Assembly (NCBI RefSeq): GCF_900142715.1
Contig: NZ_FRBX01000001.1
Location: forward strand, 62,001 to 126,000
DNA length: 64,000 nucleotides
Direction: 5' to 3'
Origin: Flavobacterium pectinovorum
GTDB lineage: Bacteria > Bacteroidota > Bacteroidia > Flavobacteriales > Flavobacteriaceae
In this document: piece by piece, positions 15,407 through 24,425 of the stretch
Position numbering within the stretch: position 1 is the stretch's first letter
Layout of the letters: the number at the start of each line of letters is the position of its first letter
The notes under the pieces: generated by a model
What the model saw: the letters and a program-made list of their open reading frames with translations, nothing else
The model's database searches: none
Told to the model about the DNA's origin: nothing
Position numbers and translations under genes: made by a program

Positions 15407-16324
15407 ATGAAAACCAATTTAAGAACAATCGTAACAACAAGCTTCGCCATTTTTTTATTAGCAGTAACAACTGCATTCTCTCAAAGCCAAAGAAAACCGG
15501 CAAGCCTTGGAAGAGAAGAGTATATTGAAGTAGAGAAAAATGTAAAATTGCATGTTACGGATTTAGGAGAAGGAAAACCCGTAGTACTAATTCACGGATG
15601 GCCATTGAGTGATGCCATGTACGAGTACCAATATGCAGAACTTATCCAGAAAGGATACCGTGTTATCGGAATTACTTTAAGAGGTTTTGGATTATCAGAC
15701 AAACCGGGCGGAGCGTATAACTATGATGTTTATGCAGATGATATTAAAGTGATTTTAGATAAACTTAAAATTGAAGGAGCAACCATCGGCGGATTCTCTA
15801 TGGGAGGCGCAACAGTGATTCATTACGTAGCCAAATACAATGCAGCCCATGTTTCAAAACTGGCTTTGTTTGGTGCAGCAGCTCCGTTATGGACTAAAAG
15901 AGCCGACTTTAACTATGGTTTCTGGACAAAAGAAGATGTAAACGGACTTATTGCCCTTAATAATACTAACAGACCACAATTGTTTGAGAATTTCGGAAAA
16001 ATTTTCCCGGCCAATGAAACAAGCGTATCTGCAGGACAAGGTGCATGGCTTGGAACTATTCAGGCACAGGCTTCTCCATATGCAATGGCAGAATCTATGA
16101 AAGCACTTCGTGATACTGATTTAAGAGAAGATTTGAAAAAAATCAAAATACCAACTCTTATCCTTCACGGAACACAAGACAAAATCTGTTCTTATGAATT
16201 AGCAGAGCAAATGCACAAATCAATTGCCAATTCAACTTTGGTTCCATTCGAAAAAAGCGGTCATGCCTTGTTTATTGAAGAGCTTCCAAAATTCAATGCC
16301 GAATTGATCAAATTCATAAAATAA
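15407..16324 (+). CDS. secreted alpha/beta hydrolase (haloperoxidase-like)
   Basis: The 305-residue protein has a signal peptide (to TTAFSQ) and an alpha/beta-hydrolase fold. It shows the oxyanion motif HGWPLS, the nucleophile elbow GFSMGG with Ser131, Asp258 in HGTQDKIC, and His286 in SGHALF. The family includes non-haem chloroperoxidases and esterases; secretion and neighbours point to an ester- or lactone-cleaving role, which is inference. It is preceded by a TTTGTCC half-site like those before the cupin gene and followed by a hairpin, so it may be co-regulated with the cupin gene. Confidence 0.88.
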   Translation: MKTNLRTIVTTSFAIFLLAVTTAFSQSQRKPASLGREEYIEVEKNVKLHVTDLGEGKPVVLIHGWPLSDAMYEYQYAELIQKGYRVIGITLRGFGLSDKPGGAYNYDVYADDIKVILDKLKIEGATIGGFSMGGATVIHYVAKYNAAHVSKLALFGAAAPLWTKRADFNYGFWTKEDVNGLIALNNTNRPQLFENFGKIFPANETSVSAGQGAWLGTIQAQASPYAMAESMKALRDTDLREDLKKIKIPTLILHGTQDKICSYELAEQMHKSIANSTLVPFEKSGHALFIEELPKFNAELIKFIK

Positions 16325-16340
16325 ATAAAAACAAAATCAG

Positions 16341-16372
16341 GAAAGCTATCTTTTAAAGATGGCTTTCTTTTT
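16341..16372 (+). terminator. intrinsic terminator after the alpha/beta hydrolase gene
   Basis: Stem gaaagctatctt / aagatggctttc, with one G-U pair, followed by T runs. It ends 22 bases before the Rid-family start, so it may only reduce readthrough. Confidence 0.75.
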
Positions 16373-16393
16373 TAAAACAAATAAAAAGAAACA

Positions 16394-16906
16394 ATGAAAA
16401 ATATAGCAGCCTTTGTATTAGTACTATTGAGTTTTAATTTGTTTGCACAAACTCCGGAGCAAAAAATAAAGCAGTTGGGAGTTGAGTTGCCACAAATACC
16501 AGAATCGTTAGGAAGTTATCAGGATATGGTAAGAGTTGGAAATCTTGTTTTCCTTTCGGGAAGAGGGCCCCTTAAAGCAGATGGTAAATATATTATCGGC
16601 AAAGTAGGGCAGGACTTAACTGCGAATGAAGGTTATCAGGCCGCCAGGCTAACAGCTATAAATCAGCTGGCGATACTTAAGCAGACTTTTGGAAGTCTGG
16701 ACAAAATAAAAAGGATAATCAAAGTAAATGGTTATGTACATACTGCTGATTCTTTTACGGAGCAATCTAAAGTTATGAATGGTTTTTCAGATTTATTAAT
16801 TGAAGTTTTTGGCGAGCAGGGAAAACATGCTCGTACTTCAGTAGGTGTATTTACACTTCCACAGAATATGGCAATAGAGGTAGAAATGATTGTTGAGGTG
16901 AAATAA
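16394..16906 (+). CDS. secreted Rid (YjgF/YER057c/UK114) family protein lacking the RidA arginine
   Basis: The 170-residue protein has a signal peptide ending NLFAQ, then the Rid fold of about 150 residues (LVFLSGRGPL, RLTAINQLAILKQTFG, ARTSVGVFTLP). In RidA the imine-hydrolysing Arg lies in a VARLP motif. Here the aligned stretch is VFTLP, so that Arg is absent. It is therefore probably not a 2-aminoacrylate deaminase but a member of another Rid subgroup. The exported location also differs from cytoplasmic RidA. It is the last gene of the AraC-linked cluster. Confidence 0.85.
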   Translation: MKNIAAFVLVLLSFNLFAQTPEQKIKQLGVELPQIPESLGSYQDMVRVGNLVFLSGRGPLKADGKYIIGKVGQDLTANEGYQAARLTAINQLAILKQTFGSLDKIKRIIKVNGYVHTADSFTEQSKVMNGFSDLLIEVFGEQGKHARTSVGVFTLPQNMAIEVEMIVEVK

Positions 16907-16985
16907 TAGCTAATAAAATAACTGCTGTTAAAACTAATGAAGAATATATCAATAATATCTTGTTTGATATGATTGCTGAAAAATA

Positions 16986-18494
16986 CTAGATAGTATTTGT
17001 TGTTTGTTTTAAAGGCAGAGTTACTATAAATTCAGCCCCATTATCTTTTTCGCCTGTAGCCGTAATAGTACCGCCATGTCTTAGTACAATTTTTTTGCAA
17101 AGTGACAGCCCAAGACCGTTTCCTTCATATTCATCTTTAGAATGCAGTCTTTCAAAAGCATTAAATATTCTTTCGTAATGACTTGAATCAAGCCCAATTC
17201 CATTGTCTTTAATGTTTATTTGAATAAACTCCCTTTGGTCTTTGTTTATAATAAGAGATGATATGGTAACTCTGGGCGGTTGGTCTGCTTTTGAAAATTT
17301 TAAGGCATTGTGTATCAAATTATAGAACAGCTGTTGAATTAAAATTGTAGCCCCTTCTATCTCAGGAAGCTCGCTTTTGATAAGTATGGCGCCTTTTTCT
17401 TTTATGATGAGCTCAAGATCAACTTTTATGTTTTCAATCACTTCATCAAGATTTATGCTTTCTATAGGCTGAGTTTTTTTATCCAGAGTAGAATACGCGA
17501 GTATTCCTTCTATTATTGTCTGCATTCTTTGAGCAGACTGATCTACCTTAGTAAGATACTTGTTTGATATATCATTAAAATAGGCACTGGAGTTATTCCT
17601 TAAAAGACTGATGAAAGTTTTGATTTTTCGAACAGGTTCTTTAAGGTCATGGCTTACAATATTAGCAAAATGCATAAGATCTTCATTGGATCTTCTAAGT
17701 TCCTGAGTGCTTTCATCCACTTGTTTTTTTAACTCCTGCTCAAATTGTCTTTGCTGGTCAATATCCTGAACAATTCCAATAATAGTAATTGGAATACCGT
17801 TCTGATCATTAATTAATTTACCGTTAACCTTTATCCACTTAACGGTCTGATCCTGATTTATAATTCTTGCTTCGTAATTTATTTTTCCGGTGATATGTGC
17901 CTCCTGGTGTGCTTTTTCGCGAAGAAGCTGATCTTCTGGATGCAGTTTTGCTATGAGCTGCTCATTTGGAATTTCCTTGTCAATAGACCATATTGTATTG
18001 AAATTTCCATTAGTATTGATCTTTTTTGTAGAAAGGTCTATTTCGTAAGTTCCCATTCCCGAAGATTCAATAGCCATTCTGAGCCGCTCATCTGAACTTT
18101 GAATTTGTTTATGTGCTTCATAAAGATCAGAAACATCTGCCCCTGTATTCATTATGCCATAGATTTTTTTCTCATTATCAAAAAGAGGAATAAAACTATA
18201 GTTGAAATAAAATGTTTTTAATACGTCGTCGATTACCAGCTCTACTTTTTTGTTTTTGGCATGAAACGGAATTCCCGTTTGAAACACCCTTAATGCCTGG
18301 TCAAAAATCTGCTGGTTTTCGATTTCGGGAACGACCTCAATATATTTTTTGCCAATTACCTCAGTCCCTTTTCCCCATGCCTTAATCATGGCTGGATTAG
18401 CCAATTCTATTTTAAGTTCATTTCCTGTGTAAACAGCTATTGGCAAAGGGGTATTGTCCACAATGTTTTTCAAAAGCATTAGGTTGTCGTACAT
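16986..18494 (-). CDS. PAS-domain sensor histidine kinase
   Basis: A 502-residue soluble kinase. Two PAS regions (about 5-125 and 135-255) are followed by a short coiled coil and a HisKA domain with phospho-accepting H282 in VSHDLKEP. The ATPase domain follows, with N box LIHNALKFSK, G1 DNGIGLD and G2 GNGLGLSLCK. There is no membrane helix or signal peptide, so it senses an internal cue. No response regulator is adjacent, making it an orphan kinase. The 5' flank to 18717 shows no other gene. Confidence 0.93.
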   Translation of the reverse strand: MYDNLMLLKNIVDNTPLPIAVYTGNELKIELANPAMIKAWGKGTEVIGKKYIEVVPEIENQQIFDQALRVFQTGIPFHAKNKKVELVIDDVLKTFYFNYSFIPLFDNEKKIYGIMNTGADVSDLYEAHKQIQSSDERLRMAIESSGMGTYEIDLSTKKINTNGNFNTIWSIDKEIPNEQLIAKLHPEDQLLREKAHQEAHITGKINYEARIINQDQTVKWIKVNGKLINDQNGIPITIIGIVQDIDQQRQFEQELKKQVDESTQELRRSNEDLMHFANIVSHDLKEPVRKIKTFISLLRNNSSAYFNDISNKYLTKVDQSAQRMQTIIEGILAYSTLDKKTQPIESINLDEVIENIKVDLELIIKEKGAILIKSELPEIEGATILIQQLFYNLIHNALKFSKADQPPRVTISSLIINKDQREFIQINIKDNGIGLDSSHYERIFNAFERLHSKDEYEGNGLGLSLCKKIVLRHGGTITATGEKDNGAEFIVTLPLKQTTNTI

Positions 18495-18717
18495 CAGTAT
18501 TGGTGGTTTAGATTTCTGACGAAACTAGCTATAAGTTTTCATCATTTTGTTACGTAAATATAAAAGAATGTTTCAGAATTACAATATTAGGTTCTTTTGG
18601 ATATTTTATTTATAAATATGACGCTGCCTGAAATTCCCCAAAACTGCTCACTAATATAATTCAGCTTATTAGAGTAGTAAATGTAGAATGATAACGTAAA
18701 TGATAGTATCTGCATAT

Positions 18718-19083
18718 TTAAACTTTTATAGGATTAACTTCCTGAAAAATTTTCTTCTTGTGGTTTAATCCCCAATCTTTCATAGCATAGATAATCGGTG
18801 TTAGCGTATCCGCATAGGGCTGCAGAGAATAGGATATTTTGACAGGATAATCGTTTGTTATAACTCTTTTAATCAGTTGGTGTTGCTCAAGTTCCTTAAG
18901 TTCTTTAGAAAGCACTTTTGGTGTCAAACCAGGAATGCTCTCTTGAATTTCTGTAAATCGGCTATTACCTACACCTACAGAAATAATGATGGATAATTTC
19001 CACTTTCCATTTATTACTTCCAATGTGTCACGCACTGGCTTGACGGTATTTAGGCATTCACAATAAGGTTTCTTTTTTGACAT
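18718..19083 (-). CDS. HxlR-family transcriptional regulator
   Basis: A winged-helix protein of ~121 residues from the ATG at 19083. An upstream ATG at 19128 would read through a 10-bp inverted repeat that looks like an operator, so the shorter form is preferred. The sequence CLNTVKPVRDTLEVINGKWKLSII and GLTPKVLSKELKELEQHQLI is typical of HxlR, including the Cys near the N-terminus that senses thiol or aldehyde stress in some members. It is divergent from the oxidoreductase at 19222, the usual partner arrangement in this family. Confidence 0.9.
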   Translation of the reverse strand: MSKKKPYCECLNTVKPVRDTLEVINGKWKLSIIISVGVGNSRFTEIQESIPGLTPKVLSKELKELEQHQLIKRVITNDYPVKISYSLQPYADTLTPIIYAMKDWGLNHKKKIFQEVNPIKV

Positions 19084-19102
19084 CATACAATTATTTATTT
19101 CG

Positions 19103-19135
19103 CTTTCCTTTGGGAAAGGACTATACAAAGGAAAG
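19103..19135. promoter_or_regulatory. candidate HxlR operator
   Basis: Perfect 10-bp inverted repeat CTTTCCTTTG / CAAAGGAAAG with a 13-base spacer. It directly abuts the -7 box at 19136 of the divergent oxidoreductase and lies upstream of the HxlR start. Confidence 0.6.
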
Positions 19136-19154
19136 TAATTTTGATTTAATTTTG
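19136..19154 (+). promoter_or_regulatory. two TAATTTTG -7 boxes for the oxidoreductase gene
   Basis: TAATTTTG occurs at 19136-19143 and 19147-19154. A TTG at 19110-19112 lies 23 bases before the first box, within the range for Bacteroidota promoters. Confidence 0.55.
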
Positions 19155-19221
19155 CAACATAATCTCTTCAAAATTTGCAAATTATGAATTTGCAGATATA
19201 ACAAAATAAAATTTACATAAA

Positions 19222-19977
19222 ATGAAAATAGGAATAATAGGTACAGGCGCAATAGGCGGTACAATCGCAAAAAAAATGGCAGCAGCGGGGCACAACGTGA
19301 AAGTTACTAATTCAGGAGATACTGATAAATTAAAGGCTCTTGCAGGAGAATTAGGTGTTGTAGCTGCAACGATTAAAGATGTTATAGAAGACGTAGATGT
19401 CATCATTTTATCAGTGCCGACTGTAGCAATTCCAACTTTGCCTAAAGATTTATTAGCAAACGTTCCCGAAAATGTAATTGTGGTTGATACATCAAATTAT
19501 TATCCTTTTCGTGATGCCGATATTGAAGAGATCAAAAACAGAAAAGTAGAAAGTGTCTGGGTGTCTGAGCAACTGGGAAGACCAGTAATAAAAGCTTTCA
19601 ACAATTTATTGGCAGAAACATTAGCAAACGGAGGAAAAGAACCTGGTGCTAAAGACAGAATAGCGATGGCTGTTGCAGGTGATGATTTAAAAGCAAAAAA
19701 AATAATTGAAGGATTAATTAATGATGCCGGTTTTGATGCAGTTGACTCTGGTAATCTTTCTGAATCCTGGAGACATCAGCCAGGAACACCCGCTTACTGC
19801 ACGGAACTTACTGCAGAAGAATTAAAACAGGCACTTTCTAATGCTGTAAAAGAAGAAGCACCTTTGTTAAGAGATAAAGCTATTGCTGATCTTTCTTCGC
19901 TGCCATCATATCCATCTCATCAGGATATAGTAGAATATAATAGAGGATTGTTTCAAAAAAATCCTAAGTCTGTTTAA
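19222..19977 (+). CDS. NADP-dependent oxidoreductase (F420-dependent reductase-like family)
   Basis: The 251-residue protein starts with a Rossmann motif, GIIGTGAIGGTIAKKMAAAGH, seen as GTGAIGG followed by a second-strand VTNSGD suited to NADP phosphate. The domain arrangement and VIVVDTSNYYPFRD match the family of NADP oxidoreductases related to coenzyme F420-dependent reductases. It is cytoplasmic. Divergent HxlR control suggests a role in detoxifying a reactive carbonyl or electrophile, which is inference. A terminator follows at 19991. Confidence 0.85.
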   Translation: MKIGIIGTGAIGGTIAKKMAAAGHNVKVTNSGDTDKLKALAGELGVVAATIKDVIEDVDVIILSVPTVAIPTLPKDLLANVPENVIVVDTSNYYPFRDADIEEIKNRKVESVWVSEQLGRPVIKAFNNLLAETLANGGKEPGAKDRIAMAVAGDDLKAKKIIEGLINDAGFDAVDSGNLSESWRHQPGTPAYCTELTAEELKQALSNAVKEEAPLLRDKAIADLSSLPSYPSHQDIVEYNRGLFQKNPKSV

Positions 19978-19990
19978 AAAACCGATTATA

Positions 19991-20038
19991 AATAGATCTT
20001 CCCTTTTTGATCAGGAAAGATCTATTTTGATTTTTTTT
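19991..20038 (+). terminator. intrinsic terminator after the oxidoreductase gene
   Basis: Stem aatagatctt / aagatctatt with inner pairing, then a long T run. Confidence 0.8.
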
Positions 20039-20416
20039 GTAACTCAATATAAGAACAATCCAGAAGAAATAGCAAGGAAATTATGTTGATATCTGTTACA
20101 AGTGCCGAGTTCGACAGGGATAGAATTTCGTAAAAACGTTTCATTATTGCCTACTTTTGTATCACAATAGCTATTACTGATTAGCAGAACTTTGTCATTA
20201 TAATATTAAAGATAAAATAATGGCAAAAAACAATTTTTATAACAGGCACATCCCGCAGATTTGGGAAGCTCTGGACAGAAGCATTTTTATGATGTCGGGA
20301 TAATATAGTTGGATTCATAAAATCTGCCAAGGTTACTACTGCAAAAAACTGCTTATTATTGGTAAAACACACCTACCCGAATCTAAATAACCCGATTCTT
20401 TTTTAAATTGAGTACA
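20039..20416 (+). other. non-coding spacer
   Basis: Apart from the terminator just before it, no gene or clear regulatory site was seen here. Short minus-strand frames have no start signals or family resemblance. Confidence 0.4.
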
Positions 20417-21313
20417 ATGAGACATTTCAAAAAAATTAGCGATCTGCATGAAGCTCTTGGTGTAAAACCTCCGGAAAATCCGATTTTTAGTGTGGCTTAC
20501 GGTGAACGTGGTACATGCAACGGTAGTAATATTCTCGAATTTTCTTCAGAATTTTATATCATCGGATTTAAAAAATTGAAATCCGGCAGTATGTTGTATG
20601 GAAAAACAAAATATGACCATGACCTTGGTTCAATGTCGTTTGTAAAGCCTCAGCAGAAAGTGGTTTTTAAAAATGTGGAACTAGAGGAAAAGGGATTTCT
20701 GATTATTATTCATGAAGATTTTTTACCGGGAACAATGCTTTACAACGAAATCAGGAAATATGGTTATTTTGATTATGAGGTCAATGAAGCATTACATCTT
20801 TCGCCTGCAGAAGAAGATATCATCTGGAATTTGTATTTCAGCATTGAAAAAGAATACCATAATAATACTGACGAACTGAGCAAGGCTATTATTGTAAGTC
20901 ATCTGGATTCAATGCTTAAATATGCACAGCGTTTTTATAAAAGACAGTTTATTAACCGTAAACAACTAACCGGTTCTACAGTCACAAAGTTTAATGCACT
21001 GCTGGCTGCTAATTTTGAAGAAAGAAAAACAAAAAACATTGGATTGCCAACGGTATCCCTTATGTCAGAGAAGCTAAATATATCTTCGCGCTATTTAACC
21101 GATTTGCTCAAACAAGAAACAGGAAAGACGGCTTTAGAACTTATTCATCTTTTTTTAATTGGCGAGGCAAAAAACTTATTGACCGAAGGGGAATTGAATA
21201 TTTCTGAAATTTCGCACTTACTTGGTTTTGAAAATACAACTTATTTTTCACGTCTGTTTAAAAAAGAAGTAGGCAGCACACCAAATGAATTTAGAGGAAG
21301 CAGGCTAAATTAA
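20417..21313 (+). CDS. AraC-family transcriptional regulator
   Basis: The ATG at 20417 (MRHFKK) gives 298 residues. A TTG three codons earlier is not needed. The N-terminal ~170 residues are a cupin-like sensing domain. The C-terminal HTH pair reads VSLMSEKLNISSRYLTDLLKQETG and ISEISHLLGFENTTYFSRLFKKEVGSTPNEF in pattern. It lies 116 bases before an SDR gene in the same direction and probably regulates it. This tandem pairing is common in Bacteroidota. Confidence 0.92.
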   Translation: MRHFKKISDLHEALGVKPPENPIFSVAYGERGTCNGSNILEFSSEFYIIGFKKLKSGSMLYGKTKYDHDLGSMSFVKPQQKVVFKNVELEEKGFLIIIHEDFLPGTMLYNEIRKYGYFDYEVNEALHLSPAEEDIIWNLYFSIEKEYHNNTDELSKAIIVSHLDSMLKYAQRFYKRQFINRKQLTGSTVTKFNALLAANFEERKTKNIGLPTVSLMSEKLNISSRYLTDLLKQETGKTALELIHLFLIGEAKNLLTEGELNISEISHLLGFENTTYFSRLFKKEVGSTPNEFRGSRLN

Positions 21314-21429
21314 CAACATATCTCATAAGTTATAAAGAAATAGATCTTGGCTGGTATAAGTAAAATTATATGGGCTGGACTCTGTAATGATTAATTTTTA
21401 AAATACTAACAAATATAAAAACAATAAGA

Positions 21430-22197
21430 ATGTCAAATAATCAAAATAAAATTGCATTAGTTACAGGAGCAAGCCGTGGACTTGGAAAAGATTCGGCTTT
21501 ACAATTAGCGAAAAAAGGATTTGATATCATCCTGACTTATCAAACCAAAAAAGAATTTGCAGACCAAGTGGTAAAAGAAATTGAAGCTCTAGGAAAAAAA
21601 GCGTTTGCTTTGTCTTTGGATATTTCTACAACGGCAGGTTTTGACCAATTTGTAACAGAAGTAAAAGATGTTTTAGAAACTCAATTTTCTTCTGCAAAAT
21701 TGGATGCATTGGTAAACAACGCAGGTATCGGAATCAATGAAAGTTTTGAAACCACAACAGAAGAAACTTTGGATGCAATGACAAATATCCATTTTAAAGG
21801 ACCTTTTTTCTTAACACAAAAATTGCTGCCATTATTAAATGACGGAAGCAGTATCGTGAACACGTCTTCTGGTTTGGCAAGATTTTCTTTTGCCGGATAT
21901 TCCGCTTATGGCGCAATGAAAGCAGCAGTCGATTCATTATCAAGATACCAGGCTTTAGAATTGGGAAGCAGAAAAATAAGAGTCAATTCCGTTGCTCCGG
22001 GCGCCATTGAAACAGATTTTGGAGGTGGTGCTGTTCGTGATGTTTCAGATTTGAATACGTACTTAGCTTCAGAAACAGCTTTGGGAAGAGTTGGTTTGCC
22101 GGATGATATTGGAAGTGTGGTAGCATTCCTTTGTTCTGATGATTCCAAATGGATTAACGCACAACGAATAGAAGTTTCCGGAGGATTTAAAATATAA
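21430..22197 (+). CDS. short-chain dehydrogenase/reductase (SDR)
   Basis: A 255-residue classical SDR. The cofactor motif TGASRGLG is at residues ~14-21, NNAGIG follows in the middle, and the catalytic Ser (NTSSGLARFS) and YGAMK (Tyr-x-x-x-Lys) are present. RVNSVAPGAIETDF and the C-terminal INAQRIEVSGGF end are standard. It uses NAD(P)H to reduce or oxidise a carbonyl or alcohol. Substrate unknown. It follows the AraC gene, is preceded by a repeated GGCTGG word, and ends at a strong terminator. Confidence 0.92.
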   Translation: MSNNQNKIALVTGASRGLGKDSALQLAKKGFDIILTYQTKKEFADQVVKEIEALGKKAFALSLDISTTAGFDQFVTEVKDVLETQFSSAKLDALVNNAGIGINESFETTTEETLDAMTNIHFKGPFFLTQKLLPLLNDGSSIVNTSSGLARFSFAGYSAYGAMKAAVDSLSRYQALELGSRKIRVNSVAPGAIETDFGGGAVRDVSDLNTYLASETALGRVGLPDDIGSVVAFLCSDDSKWINAQRIEVSGGFKI

Positions 22198-22216
22198 TAG
22201 AGTTTTAAATTTTAAG

Positions 22217-22252
22217 AAAGCCTTTAAATATTGTATTTAAAGGCTTTTTCTT
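22217..22252 (+). terminator. intrinsic terminator after the SDR gene
   Basis: A perfect 14-bp stem aaagcctttaaata / tatttaaaggcttt, 3-base loop, followed by T-rich sequence. It separates two convergent genes. Confidence 0.88.
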
Positions 22253-22295
22253 TTTTAACTTCTACAGAAAAATTATCTTCAGAATTAAACAATGC

Positions 22296-23837
22296 TTATT
22301 TTTTAGCATTTTCCTTTTGCAAATAGGTAATAAAGTCTAAAGGTGAAACTCCTGTGATTTTTTTAAAGGTTATTGTAAATCTGCTATGTGATGAAAACCC
22401 TGATTGATCTGCAAGATAACTGATCTTATATTTTAAATAATTGCTGTCATTTTTCAAACGATCAACTATATAATTAATTCTTAACTCATTGATGTAACCG
22501 GCAAAATCTTTTGATTTATGTTTGTTTATAACATAAGACAAATACCTATGATTGATATTAAGGTCTGCCGCAACAGAATTTAGTGATAAATCTTTATTCA
22601 AATAAAAATGTGATTTTTCAAATTCTTTTATACTTTCCAGAATAGTATTTTCAGTAGCCTCTGACATATATTCCCTGGCAATTTCCTTTTTTGGTTTTTC
22701 TTCAATCTGAACCTCTGGAATTTCCTGGCTTTTATTGATAAAGCTTTTGAATTTTTTATAGTCCTGCTGTCTTCTGTAATAATTAAAGCAAACGATGAGG
22801 ATAATGATAAAAATGGAAATACCTATAATTATTAAAGTAGTCTTTTGATATTCTGATTTGTTTTCGACTTGCTTTTTGCGGAGCGATTTGATTAAATCAT
22901 CTGCAATAATTTTTCTGCTATGTTCTTCATTTTTATTTAGCTCGAGATTTTTTTCATTATAAAGAATGTATTTTTTATTATCGGTCTTTTTATAAAATTC
23001 CAAAAGAGAGCTGTATACTTCCTGTTTTAAAGCGAAGAAATTTGATTCATTAGCAATTTGTTCTGCTTTCTGATAATTTGAAATTGCATTTTTATAATCA
23101 GCCTTGGAGTAATAAACATTTGCAAGACCATTATATAGAAAACCTTTTAGCGGACTGTTAGAAGACTGCGATGCATTAAGTTCTGTCATTGCTTTTTGAA
23201 AGAATATCATAGCAGAATCAATCTTTTGCAATGAAAGATAATTCTTTGCGATAAGTTCGTCATTCACTGCAAACTGAAAATTTTCGTCAATACTGGAACT
23301 GGCCTTTTCAAATAACTGATTTCCATTTTTAAGATGTTCAATTGCCTTGGCGTATTTCTTATCGTACATTTCATAGTAGGCTATTTCCTGAGATAAATTT
23401 CCCTGAAATTTATACATCTCATTTTTATCCTCTATTTTTTTACTCACAGCCAATGCTTTTTGTAAATGAATTTTCCCAAGGCTATAAATTTCATTCTCAC
23501 GGTAAAGCGTTGACAAAAAGCCATTTATTCTTGCCTGCAGATTATAATTTTTATCAATTGTGACTATACTGTCTGCGCGTTTTAAAGATAAAATAGCTTC
23601 ATTACGTAAACCGTATTGACGTAAAAGTGTTGCTCTAAGCATGCAGGCTTTAATTCTTTCTGCATTATTACTTGAGATTTTATAGAGATAATCGGTATTT
23701 TTTAGTGCTTTTTTTGGATTTGAACTTAGAAGGACTTGTGCTGTTTCAGAAAAAACACTATCGTATTTTGACTGGGAGAAACCTGAATAAGAAGAAACAA
23801 CAATTAATAGCAGTAGGAGAAAAGATTTTAGGTGCAT
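22296..23837 (-). CDS. TPR-transmembrane-AraC regulator
   Basis: The 513-residue protein has a signal peptide (to SGFSQ) and then about 300 residues of helical TPR-like repeats (for example NGLANVYYSKADYKNAISNYQKAEQI in pattern). One membrane helix follows at ~340-360 (TLIIIGISIFIIILIVCF), then a cytoplasmic AraC-type HTH in the last ~110 residues (LNSVAADLNINHRYLSYVINKHK; ISYLADQSGFSSHSRFTITFKK). The topology suggests periplasmic sensing through the TPR domain and direct DNA binding at the membrane. Such proteins are frequent in Flavobacteria; targets are unknown. No partner gene is adjacent. Confidence 0.9.
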   Translation of the reverse strand: MHLKSFLLLLLIVVSSYSGFSQSKYDSVFSETAQVLLSSNPKKALKNTDYLYKISSNNAERIKACMLRATLLRQYGLRNEAILSLKRADSIVTIDKNYNLQARINGFLSTLYRENEIYSLGKIHLQKALAVSKKIEDKNEMYKFQGNLSQEIAYYEMYDKKYAKAIEHLKNGNQLFEKASSSIDENFQFAVNDELIAKNYLSLQKIDSAMIFFQKAMTELNASQSSNSPLKGFLYNGLANVYYSKADYKNAISNYQKAEQIANESNFFALKQEVYSSLLEFYKKTDNKKYILYNEKNLELNKNEEHSRKIIADDLIKSLRKKQVENKSEYQKTTLIIIGISIFIIILIVCFNYYRRQQDYKKFKSFINKSQEIPEVQIEEKPKKEIAREYMSEATENTILESIKEFEKSHFYLNKDLSLNSVAADLNINHRYLSYVINKHKSKDFAGYINELRINYIVDRLKNDSNYLKYKISYLADQSGFSSHSRFTITFKKITGVSPLDFITYLQKENAKK

Positions 23838-24425
23838 ATAAATAAGTATGGAAATTAAAGTATAATAGATTTCTAGGTGGATATTTTAAATTTTAAGATA
23901 AGCAATTATTTTCATTATGATACTATTTTATCTGCATTCTAACAATATTATATTGTTAAGTTAGAAAATAGTAGTTGACATGCTTTTGAAGATCTAACAG
24001 GATTAACATTTTATATCATCATTTTAAACTTCGTCATCTTATTGCAAAATTAAAAAAATGTTGTATTAAAATATCATTTTCTCTTTGTACCTGTCTGATC
24101 TCATTTTAGATATTATTGTATTAAGATCGCGTACAAATATATTTATACATCTTGTCTCGCGTTTTAGGACGATTCTTTCTTGAGGTTTATCCATAATATA
24201 ACAGTTGTACGAGCAACTTATATACAGATATTAAGAATTAGCTATGAAAAGTGTAAATAATACTCTTTTTGTAAATGTCTGTTTTTTAGATATTTATGTC
24301 TTTTTAGAAGAGCGGATGTTTTTCTTTTTACGTAATTGGTAAAGGTTTAAGGTAATTTTCGGTGGTCAAATAATTTAGTTTCGCAGCCATATTCTATAAA
24401 GCTATTTTAAACTAAATTTTCACTT
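23838..24425 (+). other. long intergenic region before the surface-protein cassette
   Basis: The 588 bases hold no credible gene. The sequence is AT-rich without a clear hairpin. TAGTTTCG at about 24370 is one mismatch from the TAnnTTTG box and could serve the 24426 gene, but this is weak. Confidence 0.4.

Noticed and set aside
20181..20372. Minus-strand open frame of 63 codons in a spacer
   Set aside because: No ribosome site or similarity, and it lies in an otherwise featureless gap.
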